From contig NZ_AP027361.1 in assembly GCF_030295915.1 (NCBI RefSeq), forward strand, positions 2,790,001-2,854,000: a stretch of 64,000 nt of DNA. The letters run 5' to 3'. The position numbers and the translations under genes are program-made. The stretch is from Thalassotalea sediminis (GTDB taxonomy: Bacteria; Pseudomonadota; Gammaproteobacteria; Enterobacterales; Alteromonadaceae). Of the stretch, positions 8,320 through 16,995 are shown one piece after another. The notes below the pieces were generated by a model that was given only the letters and a program-made list of their open reading frames with translations, ran no database searches and had not been told where the DNA came from. The first letter of the stretch is position 1. Each line of letters begins with the position of its first letter.

Positions 8320-10102
8320 TTTTCACTTTATTCGTCCTTTATGGTTACTTGCCATTATCGCTCTGTTTTTTGCACTCTACCTGTTAAAAAAGCACAGAGT
8401 TAATCAATCGGGTTGGCAGAAATTGATCCCAAAGCATTTAGCTAATGTGTTAATTGACAGTCGACAACCCGGCCACTCTTTTTCAATAGTAACCCCCTTT
8501 TTAATCGGGTTATTAACCATTATCGCGCTTGCAGGCCCAACTTGGAAAAAGTTACCTCAACCAGTCTATCAATTGGCACGCGGCTCTGTGCTCATTATGG
8601 ACATGTCATATTCAATGTTCGCAACCGATGTATCACCAAATAGATTAACACGCGCACGCTACAAAGCTATTGATCTCCTTAAGACATTAAATGAAGGTGA
8701 AATAGGGTTAATTGCTTATGCCGGTGATGCGTTTATTATTAGCCCTTTGACCGAAGACATTAATAATATTGAGCTGTTACTCCCCTCATTAAGCCCTGAC
8801 TTAATGCCAGAATTAGGTAGTAACCCATATGCTGCACTGACGCTGGCAACTCAAATGTTGAAAAATGCAGGGCATGTTGAAGGCGATGTCTATTGGTTTA
8901 CTGATGGTATTGACCCTGAAGACGTACAAGATTTAACAGAATGGAGTAGAGAAAACCCATATCGCTTAAATATAATGGGAGTAGGTACAACAGCAGGTGC
9001 TCCAATTAAATTACCGAATGGGCAGTTATTGAAAGATGATAGCGGCGCCATCGTCGTGCCTAAATTATCAGACAGTTTATTATCAACCGTTGGTGATCAA
9101 GGTAAAGGCACCTATACAAGAATGGTCAATAGCAGTAAAGATATTGAACGGCTCATACAACCGCCTTCGAATAACAAAACAGAAAACGAAAAAGAGAATG
9201 CGCAAACGGGTGATCAATGGCAAGAGTTTGGTCCTTACGTTGTGTTATTCATTTTACCGCTGGTATTGATATATTTCAGACGTGGTAATTTATTAACGTT
9301 AGTACCAATTTTGCTTTTTCTTACGCCTAACCAACCTGTTTATGCTGATATGTGGCAAGACTTATGGAAGACTAAAGATCAGCAAGGACAAGCGTTATTC
9401 AAAGCGCAAGAATATGAAAAAGCGGCAGACACCTTTGAAAATCCAATGTGGAAAGGCAGTGCCCATTACCAAGCAGGTAACTTTCAAGCGGCTCTAGATG
9501 CATTTTCTGAGGTAAACAGTGCTGACGCATTGTTTAATCAAGGAAATGCCTTAGCAAAACTGCAAAAAATTGATGAGGCTATAAATGCCTATGAAAAAGC
9601 ATTGGCATTAAACCCTGATCTGCAAGATGCAAAAGAAAACAAAGCGATATTAGAAAAACTAAAGCAACAACAAGAACAACAACAGCAAAACCAAAGTGAT
9701 AAGCAAGATCAGCAAGATCAGGAAAATCAAGACAAACAAGATCAGCAACAAAATAGCGATCAACGAGATCAAGAAAAAAAGCAAGATCAAAACACGCAAC
9801 AGAAAGATGAACAGCAAGAAAAGCAATCGTCAGAAGAGCAACAAGAGCAAAATGAACAGCGTGAACAAGAACAAAAACAAGAGCAACAAAAAGAACCAGA
9901 GCAGTTGCCTCCTGAAGAACAAGAAGCGTTAGAAGCAAAGGCAGCAAAAGAACAACAAGATAAAGAAATGGAACAAAAACATCAGCAACTATTAAACAAA
10001 GTTACTGATGACCCTTATTTATTATTACGAAACAAAATGCAGCTGGAATATCAAAAGCGTCGCCAAAGTAGAACAAGCGTAGGAGCACAGAAAAAGTGGT
10101 AA
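8312..10102 (+). CDS. Fused BatB-BatC: VWA domain, TPR repeats and Q/E/D-rich tail
   Basis: A 596-residue protein. Two N-terminal transmembrane helices (about 8-24 and 57-75) precede a VWA domain with MIDAS DMSYS (97-101). A further membrane region follows, ending near a signal-like stretch before PVYADMWQDLW. Then come TPR motifs (for example ALFNQGNALAKLQK and AINAYEKALALNPD). The tail is very rich in glutamine, glutamate, aspartate and lysine and is predicted to be disordered or coiled. BatB and BatC are separate proteins in Bacteroides; fusion is common in gammaproteobacteria. I start at the ATG at 8312, which has AGGTG 6 nt upstream; an in-frame GTG lies 9 nt earlier. It overlaps batD by 7 bp. 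Confidence 0.88.
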   Translation: MADFHFIRPLWLLAIIALFFALYLLKKHRVNQSGWQKLIPKHLANVLIDSRQPGHSFSIVTPFLIGLLTIIALAGPTWKKLPQPVYQLARGSVLIMDMSYSMFATDVSPNRLTRARYKAIDLLKTLNEGEIGLIAYAGDAFIISPLTEDINNIELLLPSLSPDLMPELGSNPYAALTLATQMLKNAGHVEGDVYWFTDGIDPEDVQDLTEWSRENPYRLNIMGVGTTAGAPIKLPNGQLLKDDSGAIVVPKLSDSLLSTVGDQGKGTYTRMVNSSKDIERLIQPPSNNKTENEKENAQTGDQWQEFGPYVVLFILPLVLIYFRRGNLLTLVPILLFLTPNQPVYADMWQDLWKTKDQQGQALFKAQEYEKAADTFENPMWKGSAHYQAGNFQAALDAFSEVNSADALFNQGNALAKLQKIDEAINAYEKALALNPDLQDAKENKAILEKLKQQQEQQQQNQSDKQDQQDQENQDKQDQQQNSDQRDQEKKQDQNTQQKDEQQEKQSSEEQQEQNEQREQEQKQEQQKEPEQLPPEEQEALEAKAAKEQQDKEMEQKHQQLLNKVTDDPYLLLRNKMQLEYQKRRQSRTSVGAQKKW

Positions 10103-11742
10103 GAGTTTTAACCGCCATCGTAACCCTAATGATCACGCTTAACGTATATGCATTAACAACTGTTACTGCCACTATCGATAAGAACCCCGTGATTGCTAAT
10201 GAATCATTTGTATTAACTGTAGTTGCTGACGACGACATCGACACGAATGCATTAGATACCTCATCATTAATGCAAGACTTTATCGTTGGGCGCACATCAG
10301 TGAGCTCCCAAACGAGTATGGTCAACTTTAAAACGACAAGAACCACACGATGGACTACGGTTCTTATTGCGAAAAAACCTGGTAACTATGTAATACCAGC
10401 ATTAACTGTTGATGGAATAAAAACGGATCCAATAAACGTAACGGTAATAAAAGCCACAGACAACAATGCAGATAGCCAAAAATCATTATTTATCACGACA
10501 GATATTTCAGCAAAAGATGTTTATGTTCAACAACAGATCACGTTAACCATTAAACTGCATTTTGCTGCGGAATTAAAACGTGGAAGCCTTACTGAACCAG
10601 AACTTGAAGGTGCCAATATCACCCAAGTTGGTAAAGATAAAGAAAATGAAACCATCATAAACGGTAAACGCTATCGTGTAATTGAAAGAACATACGCCAT
10701 CAGTCCACAACAGAGTGGCGATTTCGTATTAAAATCGCCGGTATTTTCCGGTGAGATAATGGTCCCCTCTTCGCGTAGAAATAGCTTTTTGAGTTTTGCC
10801 GAAACAAAACCTGTAAGTGTCATCGGTGAAGAAATCCCAATTTCTGTTAAAGCAATTCCAGCAAGTTATCAAGGAACATGGTTACCAAGTGAATTATTAT
10901 CGATTCATCAAGAATGGCAACCCAAAGAAGACGAGTTTAAAGTAGGCGAACCGATTACACGGGTAATAACACTTACCGCGGCCGGTTTATCCGAAGAACA
11001 ATTGCCAGCCCTAGAAATGACACTACCAACAGGCTTAAAAGTTTATCCCGATCAAGCTGAGCTTCATACAGGGATGAATAACAACCGTTTAGTGAGTCAA
11101 AAGGTACGTAACTTTGCCATTGTTGCAAATAAAGCAGGTACTTATGAACTGCCTGCGATTACTATCCCTTGGTGGAATACTGTAACCAATCAGTATCAGC
11201 AAGCAACAATTCCTGCACAATCAATAACTATTGCACCAAATAAAGAACAAAGTGAATTTGCCTTACCAACTAGCGAAACATCACCTCCCTCAGAAACACC
11301 TGTAACGGAGAAAACTGTCTATGTTGAAAAATCATCATGGCTTCAATGGCTATTTTTGGCATTATGGTTATTAACCTCTTTTGCATGGTTATTAAGTTAT
11401 TTAGCAAAAAAACAACCTAGAACTCACTCAAAAAACATGTCTGTGAATAATCACCATTTAGCGTTATTAGCGGCATGTAAGCAAGGTGACAGTGAACAGG
11501 TTTTCCAACACCTTATTCCTTGGTTTAATAGTGTATATTCTGTTGATATTTCAACCATCAATCAGATGCTTGCGCTAACGAAAAACCAAGATTTACAACG
11601 AGCCGTAGCTGATTTACAACAAGCAAAATACAGTCAATCACCAACACCTTGGCAAGGTGATAAGTTAGCAGCAGCCATTCAAGCGGTTAGTAAAGAAAAA
11701 AGCGTACAAAAAACATCATCAACATTAACCCTAAACCCATAA
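10096..11742 (+). CDS. batD: BatD-like oxygen-tolerance protein
   Basis: A 548-residue protein with a signal peptide (residues 1-19, ending NVYA), a long beta-rich periplasmic region, one transmembrane helix (about 414-433, in WLQWLFLALWLLTSFAWLL) and a cytoplasmic helical tail. This is the BatD architecture. It starts at a GTG inside the end of the preceding gene and closes the Bat operon; a strong hairpin follows the stop codon. It is thought to act with BatA and BatB at the inner membrane. Confidence 0.87.
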   Translation: MVRVLTAIVTLMITLNVYALTTVTATIDKNPVIANESFVLTVVADDDIDTNALDTSSLMQDFIVGRTSVSSQTSMVNFKTTRTTRWTTVLIAKKPGNYVIPALTVDGIKTDPINVTVIKATDNNADSQKSLFITTDISAKDVYVQQQITLTIKLHFAAELKRGSLTEPELEGANITQVGKDKENETIINGKRYRVIERTYAISPQQSGDFVLKSPVFSGEIMVPSSRRNSFLSFAETKPVSVIGEEIPISVKAIPASYQGTWLPSELLSIHQEWQPKEDEFKVGEPITRVITLTAAGLSEEQLPALEMTLPTGLKVYPDQAELHTGMNNNRLVSQKVRNFAIVANKAGTYELPAITIPWWNTVTNQYQQATIPAQSITIAPNKEQSEFALPTSETSPPSETPVTEKTVYVEKSSWLQWLFLALWLLTSFAWLLSYLAKKQPRTHSKNMSVNNHHLALLAACKQGDSEQVFQHLIPWFNSVYSVDISTINQMLALTKNQDLQRAVADLQQAKYSQSPTPWQGDKLAAAIQAVSKEKSVQKTSSTLTLNP

Positions 11743-11749
11743 TCCCGAT

Positions 11750-11783
11750 GTAGGAAGAACATGTGTTCTTCCTACTTGCTTAT
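11750..11783 (+). terminator. Terminator of the Bat operon
   Basis: A 12-bp perfect inverted repeat (11750-11761 with 11764-11775) is followed by a T-rich stretch. The central bases ACATGT would form the loop. It begins 8 bp after the batD stop codon. Confidence 0.7.
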
Positions 11784-12042
11784 TTGTTCCCCGTTACCTT
11801 GCAATGTTACTGCGTTCTAATCGACTAAATTGCCTGCAATGACATATACTAAGCTCTAACAACTTTGATTCAGTTGCTGATTAAAGCTGACCTTTAACGT
11901 TTATAACGGGTGAGCAACCAGTAATACCAATTCGATTAAATATTTATTCGAGTTGGTATAATTACACCAACAGTTTGATACTTTTTAGAAATTTTCGCGC
12001 CTGGTTAGAAATTTAACATTGCATGCTCAGGTCTATATACAT
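11784..12042. other. Intergenic region before the sigma factor
   Basis: No gene was found. Apart from the palindrome at 11921-11964, the stretch contains no clear promoter. ECF sigma factors often control their own gene, so an unconventional promoter is possible here, but I cannot identify one. Confidence 0.3.
11921..11964. repeat. Imperfect palindrome, candidate dispersed repeat
   Basis: TACCAATTCGA and TCGAGTTGGTA form an 11-bp stem with one G-U pair around an AT-rich centre, and the flanks extend the symmetry (GTAAT and ATTAC). From memory, intergenic palindromes with an ATACCAATT core are frequent in Colwellia and related genomes. That recollection was not checked. No coding content. Confidence 0.4.
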
Positions 12043-12558
12043 ATGGCTACAAAACAAGTTAGATATGAAGCACTAGTAAAAGCACTCCACGGTGATCTAT
12101 ATCGTTATGCCTATTGGCTTACGCATGATCCACAGGTGTCTGAAGACTTAGTGCAAGAAACCTTCTTACGCGCTTGGCGAGCATTAGATTCCTTAAAAGA
12201 TGAAAAAGCTGCTAAGTCTTGGTTAATCACAATATTACGTAGAGAAAACGCAAGGCGTTTCGAACGTAAACGATTTGAAATGAGTGAATATGAAGAATCC
12301 AACATACAAGACGTAAAGTCAACAAACGCAGAGCAGGAAATAGAAAATCACTGGTTAAGAGAGAAAATAGCCAATATGCCGGAAGAATATCGTGAACCGC
12401 TTGTACTACAAGTTATTGGCGGATTCAGCGGCGAAGAGATAGCAACCATGTTATCACTCAATAAAAATACTGTGATGACTCGACTATTTCGAGCAAGAAA
12501 TCAGTTAAAAGAAGCATTAGAAGACAACCCGACAATACGAGGTTTTCAAAATGGATGA
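12043..12558 (+). CDS. ECF-type RNA polymerase sigma factor
   Basis: A 171-residue sigma factor of the extracytoplasmic-function group. Region 2 is seen as DLYRYAYWLTHDPQVSEDLVQETFLRAWR and region 4 as the C-terminal helix-turn-helix (EEIATMLSLNKNTVMTRLFRARNQL). I prefer the ATG at 12043 (MATKQVRYEALV), which has AGGT about 12 nt upstream; an in-frame ATG at 12019 has no visible ribosome-binding site. It overlaps the next gene by 8 bp. That gene encodes a single-pass membrane protein (DUF3379), which is probably its anti-sigma partner. The stimulus is unknown. Confidence 0.9.
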   Translation: MATKQVRYEALVKALHGDLYRYAYWLTHDPQVSEDLVQETFLRAWRALDSLKDEKAAKSWLITILRRENARRFERKRFEMSEYEESNIQDVKSTNAEQEIENHWLREKIANMPEEYREPLVLQVIGGFSGEEIATMLSLNKNTVMTRLFRARNQLKEALEDNPTIRGFQNG

Positions 12559-13264
12559 TTTGCAATTTAGACGTGAAGTATATGCAGATCCAAAATCAGC
12601 AACGCCTGAGGTAGTTGCAGCTAAAAAGTCGGATCCTGCAAAACTAAAATTTGCGCAAGAAGTAGAAGCTCTTGACAAAAAAATAACGAGTGCATTAAGT
12701 GTTCCTGTGCCTGACGATCTATGTCAAAAGTTAATATTGAGACAATCTCTTGCCAGTCATCAACAACTTAAACGTAAAAAACGATTAAGAATAGCTCTAG
12801 CCGCCTCTATAACCATAGCGATAGGTTTAACCGTAAATCAATTGCAGTTTTCACACGCCTATAGCTCCGTCGGTGACTATGCTATTGCACATGCAAATCA
12901 TGAGGCAAAGTATTTTTCAAATAATGACGAAGCGCGTGTATCTTTAGCAGCACTGAATAAAAAAATGGCATCTTTTAATGGCAGCTTTTCACAATCATTA
13001 GGTGATTTAATGATGGCAGAGTTTTGTCGCTTCGATGGCATGAAAAGTCTGCATTTGGTGTTTCGAGGTAAAAGCAGCCCAGTAAATATTTTTGTAGTGC
13101 CTCAGAGTGAACATCTCTCTTACCGTAATACATTCAATAACAAAGACTACAACGGTATTGTAAATAGTACACAGCAGAGCCATGTTATTGTCGTTGGTGA
13201 CAAAACTGAACCATTAAATCAATGGCAGATAAAATTGCAAAATAGTGTTCGATGGTCAACGTAA
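12551..13264 (+). CDS. DUF3379 membrane protein, putative anti-sigma factor
   Basis: A 237-residue protein with a cytoplasmic N-terminal part (1-78), one transmembrane helix (about 79-96, after KRKKR) and a periplasmic domain. It matches the DUF3379 pattern seen after ECF sigma genes in Alteromonadales. The overlap with the sigma gene and the topology suggest that it binds the sigma factor and senses an envelope signal. There is no classical zinc anti-sigma HxxxCxxC motif in the N-terminal part. Confidence 0.8.
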   Translation: MDDLQFRREVYADPKSATPEVVAAKKSDPAKLKFAQEVEALDKKITSALSVPVPDDLCQKLILRQSLASHQQLKRKKRLRIALAASITIAIGLTVNQLQFSHAYSSVGDYAIAHANHEAKYFSNNDEARVSLAALNKKMASFNGSFSQSLGDLMMAEFCRFDGMKSLHLVFRGKSSPVNIFVVPQSEHLSYRNTFNNKDYNGIVNSTQQSHVIVVGDKTEPLNQWQIKLQNSVRWST

Positions 13265-13280
13265 AACCTATCTCGCTTAA

Positions 13281-13317
13281 AAAGGTAAGTAACTGATCGA
13301 TACTTACCTTTATTTTC
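13281..13317 (+). terminator. Terminator after the DUF3379 gene
   Basis: An 11-bp perfect stem (13281-13291 with 13301-13311), a 9-nt loop, and a T-rich end (TTTATTTT). It lies 16 bp after the stop codon. Confidence 0.75.
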
Positions 13318-13750
13318 TACCTATCTTTACACTCACTTGTAACAACATTTTTACATAAAAATTAACATTCCTGCGTTAATAATGTACAAATTACACAAAG
13401 ATTAAAATTAGTATCAACAGGTTAGTTTTAAAATTTAACATTTAAATTCAACAACTTAAATTAACCACACATTTAATACGTAAATAACTATGTACAACTT
13501 AACATACAATTATCTTTCTAAACTGTTCTAAAATTATAATTTTCAGCATAAATTCAATAAGTTAAAAATAAAACACAGTAACTATGTCTGTTAATGTTAA
13601 TATGCAGTTAATTAAGAAACATATTGAAATATTTTTAAATATTTGCCAATAATATAGCGATCATCTCTTAATAAGCGTTACGAGTTATTTAATTTGCAAC
13701 AGCCAATAATAAATTTGAGATGCATAATTACTTACAAATAGGGAATGAAT
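13318..13750 (+). other. Long AT-rich leader of the TonB receptor gene
   Basis: About 430 bp without a gene. It is extremely AT-rich with repeated AATTAACAT-like tracts. This fits a strong promoter region with UP-element-like A/T tracts and perhaps global regulators, but no single promoter pair stands out. AGGGA at 13740-13744 is the ribosome-binding site for the ATG at 13751. Confidence 0.4.
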
Positions 13751-16627
13751 ATGAATAATTCTAGAGTTAGCAAAGCAATTAAAATTGCTTTGGCTTTCGG
13801 TGCTGCTTCTGCACTACCATTTAACGCTGCAGTAGCTGCTGAAGAGCAAAATGCAGAAGAAGAAAAAGTAGAGCGCATCCAGGTTACAGGTTCAAAGATC
13901 AAACGTATCGGTGAACTAGCTCCTACTCCAGTTACAGTAATTAGTGGCGACATGTTAATCAACGCTGGTATCACTAACGTAGCTGATTTACTTAATGAAA
14001 TGCCTAACTCATCAGTTGGCCTTTCTCCAGAAACAACAAACAACACAATTTTCGCAAGTGGCCTAAACAACACGGATTTACGTGGTCTAGGTACTGCAAA
14101 AACACTAGTACTTGTAAACGGTAGACGTTTTGTTGCTGGTGCTCCTGGCTCATCAGCTGTCGATTTAAACAATATCCCAACAGCAATGGTTGAGCGTATG
14201 GAGATCACCACAGGTGGTGCTTCTGCGGTTTACGGTTCAGATGCTGTTGCAGGTGTTGTAAACATCATTACTAAAAAATCATTTGATGGTATCGCAATCG
14301 ATGCTTCAACTACGCGTCCATTCGAAGACGGTGGTGATGAAGAATACATGTCACTTACGTTCGGTGACGAAGGTGAGAAAAGCAGCTTCATTGCAAACAT
14401 CTCTTACGCTAAACAAGATCAGTTAGCAGCTCTTCAACGTGACTTCATGGTAAACGGTCCAGTAACTTTTACTAATGTAGACAACGTAAACAACGAAGAT
14501 GGTATTCCAGAGCGTTCAATTTACGAATATGGCTATGGCCAATATCGTTTAGGTTACTACTCACCTACAGGTGATTTCTTCATGCCTGACGGCCATTACA
14601 TTTTCGCAAATGACGGTTCAATTCGTCCTTTCGAACAAAATGGTACATTACCTGCAAGTGCTACACCTGGCAACCGTAACCAAAATTACTTCGTAGGTGA
14701 TGGTGACGGTTATCATTTCGCTAAACATGATTACTTACGTACTCCACTTGAGCGTTTAAACGTAGCATTGAACTACAGCTATGAAATCAATGATGACCAT
14801 AGCATGAACTTTGAAATGGTTTACTCTGATACTTCGGCTTACGGTGAATCTTCACCAGCGTTCCATGCTAAAGTATTACGTGGCGATAACGCTTTCTTTA
14901 GCCAAGCAAATAAAGATTTCTTTGCTGAGCGTGGCGTAGGTGCATTCTATACTTACCTTACAACTGATGGTTTAGGTAACCGTAAGTATGACCAAGATCG
15001 CACAACTGTACGTGCAGCGTTAAGCTTCGAAGGTTTAATCAACGACAACTGGGCGTATGATGCATACATTCAGAAAGGTCAAGTATCTCAAGATACAACA
15101 TGGCATGGTGAGATGATCACTGAGCACTTCGACAACGCGCTTGATGCTGTTGAGTGGAATGGCGAAATCGTTTGTGCTGACAGAAATGACGATGGTGACG
15201 TAATCGGTGCACTATCTGGTTGTTCTCCATTGAACCTTTGGGGTGAAGGCTTAGCATCAGATGAAGCTATTGCTTATGTAGCAACTAAAGCACAGCGTCA
15301 AGCAAGTGTTGACCAAATGTCTCTAGGTATTACTGTTTCAGGTGACTTATTTGAGCTTCCTGCAGGTCCTGTAGCGAGTGCATTTACAGCTGAATACCGT
15401 GAAGAAAAAGCGAAAACAACACCAGATGCAGCAATGCAACAAGGTCTAATTTTCGGTAACCAAAGTGACGCTTTAACAGGTGAGTTCGACGTAACTGAAG
15501 TTGCAGCTGAGGTCTCTGTACCGTTAATTGCTGAAACATCATTTGCTAAAGAAATTTACTTAGAACTAGCTTACCGTTACATGGATTATTCATCTACTGG
15601 TACTGATTCTGCTTGGAAAGTAGGTTTAAACTATGTACTTAACGATGAATTACGATTCCGTGCAAACGTTTCACGTTCAGTACGTGCGCCAAACGTATCA
15701 GAGCTTTTCGCTCCTAAAGGTCAAACATTCGCTAGCTTCTCTGATCCATGTGGTCAAGGTGCAATTGATAACGCACCTGTTGAGAAAAAAGCTAACATCG
15801 AAAGTAACTGTCGTGCTGCTGGCATTCCAGTTGGTTGGGAAGCGAGTGAAGACTGGCGCCGTACAAACCACTCTGGTTTTATCTTAGGTAACATTGACCT
15901 ATTTAACGAAAAAGCAGACGATGTTACTATCGGTTTTGTTTACAACCCAGCTTGGGCTGAAGGCTTAGGTATTACCGTTGATTACTGGAAGTTTGATTTA
16001 GAAGATGAAATCAACTATCCATCAGCGTCAACAATCGTAAACAAATGTTATGAGTCAGAGTCTTTAGACAACTTATATTGTGGCTTATTACAACGTACGC
16101 CAGGTACACTTGAAATTGATAATTTCGACCAAAAACCTATCAACTCAGCATCTAGCGACATTAGCGGTGCAGATATTGAAATCGCGTACACTATCGATAC
16201 TGACTTTGGTACATTCAGCCCTCGTTTAATTGCGACTTACTTAGATGAGCGTAACTTTAATGATACTGGTTTTGCTGAAGATGCTGACTTCTCTCAAGGC
16301 GAGCAAGCTCGTCCACGTTGGAAAGCACGTTTCATTGGTAACTACACAAATGGTGACTTATCAATGACGTTAAGTGCAAACTACCGTCACGCTACAGTTG
16401 GTAGCAACGAGTGGGATGCTGAGCAAAACGACTACAATAACATTCCATCTTACTTAACTTGGGATCTTACATCACGTTACTTCGTAACTGATGACTTTGA
16501 AGTTCGCGCTGGTATCTTAAACTTATTTGACCGTGAACCACCTGCAACACCTTTCTCTTATGACCAAGGTGCTTACTATGACCTATTCGGTCAACGTTTA
16601 ACATTAGGTGTTAACTACAAGTTCTAA
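13751..16627 (+). CDS. TonB-dependent outer-membrane receptor
   Basis: A 958-residue receptor. A signal peptide (about 1-29, ending AAVAA) is followed by a TonB-box-like segment (ERIQVTGSKIKR), a plug domain (VLVNGRRF, SAVYGSDAVAGVVNIITKKSFDG) and a 22-strand-type barrel ending in an aromatic residue (LGVNYKF). The substrate cannot be read from the sequence. Receptors of this length and style in Alteromonadales often import oligosaccharides or peptides. Codon choice is rich in codons typical of highly expressed genes (GGT, CGT, AAC). I chose the ATG at 13751 over the in-frame ATG at 13745, because only the former has proper spacing to AGGGA. A strong terminator follows. Confidence 0.93.
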   Translation: MNNSRVSKAIKIALAFGAASALPFNAAVAAEEQNAEEEKVERIQVTGSKIKRIGELAPTPVTVISGDMLINAGITNVADLLNEMPNSSVGLSPETTNNTIFASGLNNTDLRGLGTAKTLVLVNGRRFVAGAPGSSAVDLNNIPTAMVERMEITTGGASAVYGSDAVAGVVNIITKKSFDGIAIDASTTRPFEDGGDEEYMSLTFGDEGEKSSFIANISYAKQDQLAALQRDFMVNGPVTFTNVDNVNNEDGIPERSIYEYGYGQYRLGYYSPTGDFFMPDGHYIFANDGSIRPFEQNGTLPASATPGNRNQNYFVGDGDGYHFAKHDYLRTPLERLNVALNYSYEINDDHSMNFEMVYSDTSAYGESSPAFHAKVLRGDNAFFSQANKDFFAERGVGAFYTYLTTDGLGNRKYDQDRTTVRAALSFEGLINDNWAYDAYIQKGQVSQDTTWHGEMITEHFDNALDAVEWNGEIVCADRNDDGDVIGALSGCSPLNLWGEGLASDEAIAYVATKAQRQASVDQMSLGITVSGDLFELPAGPVASAFTAEYREEKAKTTPDAAMQQGLIFGNQSDALTGEFDVTEVAAEVSVPLIAETSFAKEIYLELAYRYMDYSSTGTDSAWKVGLNYVLNDELRFRANVSRSVRAPNVSELFAPKGQTFASFSDPCGQGAIDNAPVEKKANIESNCRAAGIPVGWEASEDWRRTNHSGFILGNIDLFNEKADDVTIGFVYNPAWAEGLGITVDYWKFDLEDEINYPSASTIVNKCYESESLDNLYCGLLQRTPGTLEIDNFDQKPINSASSDISGADIEIAYTIDTDFGTFSPRLIATYLDERNFNDTGFAEDADFSQGEQARPRWKARFIGNYTNGDLSMTLSANYRHATVGSNEWDAEQNDYNNIPSYLTWDLTSRYFVTDDFEVRAGILNLFDREPPATPFSYDQGAYYDLFGQRLTLGVNYKF

Positions 16628-16650
16628 TAAGTAAACTTGAAATACCTTGT

Positions 16651-16680
16651 AAAAAACCCGGTTAATACCGGGTTTTTTTT
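16651..16680 (+). terminator. Terminator of the TonB receptor gene
   Basis: A GC-rich stem, ACCCGGT (16656-16662) with ACCGGGT (16667-16673), flanked by A and T runs and ending in eight Ts. A textbook intrinsic terminator. Confidence 0.9.
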
Positions 16681-16774
16681 CGCCTTTTCTAAAGACAGAT
16701 GTTATCTCCACTTTCAATGAAAAAGTATTTTGCACTCAGTTCAAGCTTCACGCTCAAGTTTTTCAATCCTTAAC

Positions 16775-16878
16775 ACATTGAGGACATTGAGGACATTGAG
16801 GACATTGAGGACATTGAGGACATTGAGGACATTGAGGACATTGAGGACATTGAGGACATTGAGGACATTGAGGACATT
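16775..16878. repeat. Perfect 9-bp tandem repeat, 11 copies plus a partial copy
   Basis: The unit ACATTGAGG is repeated 11 times without a single change (16775-16873), followed by a partial ACATT. It lies between the TonB receptor terminator and the putP terminator and is not part of a convincing gene. The perfect identity suggests recent expansion by slipped-strand replication, so the copy number probably varies between strains. Confidence 0.95.
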
Positions 16879-16944
16879 TTAAAGTAGTGTGTTCGTCTAT
16901 TGCACTATTTTACAAATGATAAATGTATTATATGTCTTTGAGGC

Positions 16945-16974
16945 AAAAAAAAGCACCGCGTAGCGGTGCTTTTT
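16945..16974 (-). terminator. Terminator of putP
   Basis: A 12-bp perfect stem (16948-16959 with 16963-16974), a 3-nt loop, and an A-run on the plus strand that gives a T-run on the minus strand. It lies 21 bp past the putP stop. Confidence 0.85.
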
Positions 16975-16995
16975 AATCGTTATTTAACAGCGACT

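Noticed and set aside
9579..9947. Minus-strand open frame opposite the Q-rich tail of BatB-BatC
   Set aside because: It is an antisense shadow of a low-complexity coding region, with no ribosome-binding site and no recognisable product.
16770..16880. Minus-strand frame through the 9-bp array reading as repeated Met-Ser-Ser
   Set aside because: It is a by-product of the repeat. There is no ribosome-binding site and the frame is short.
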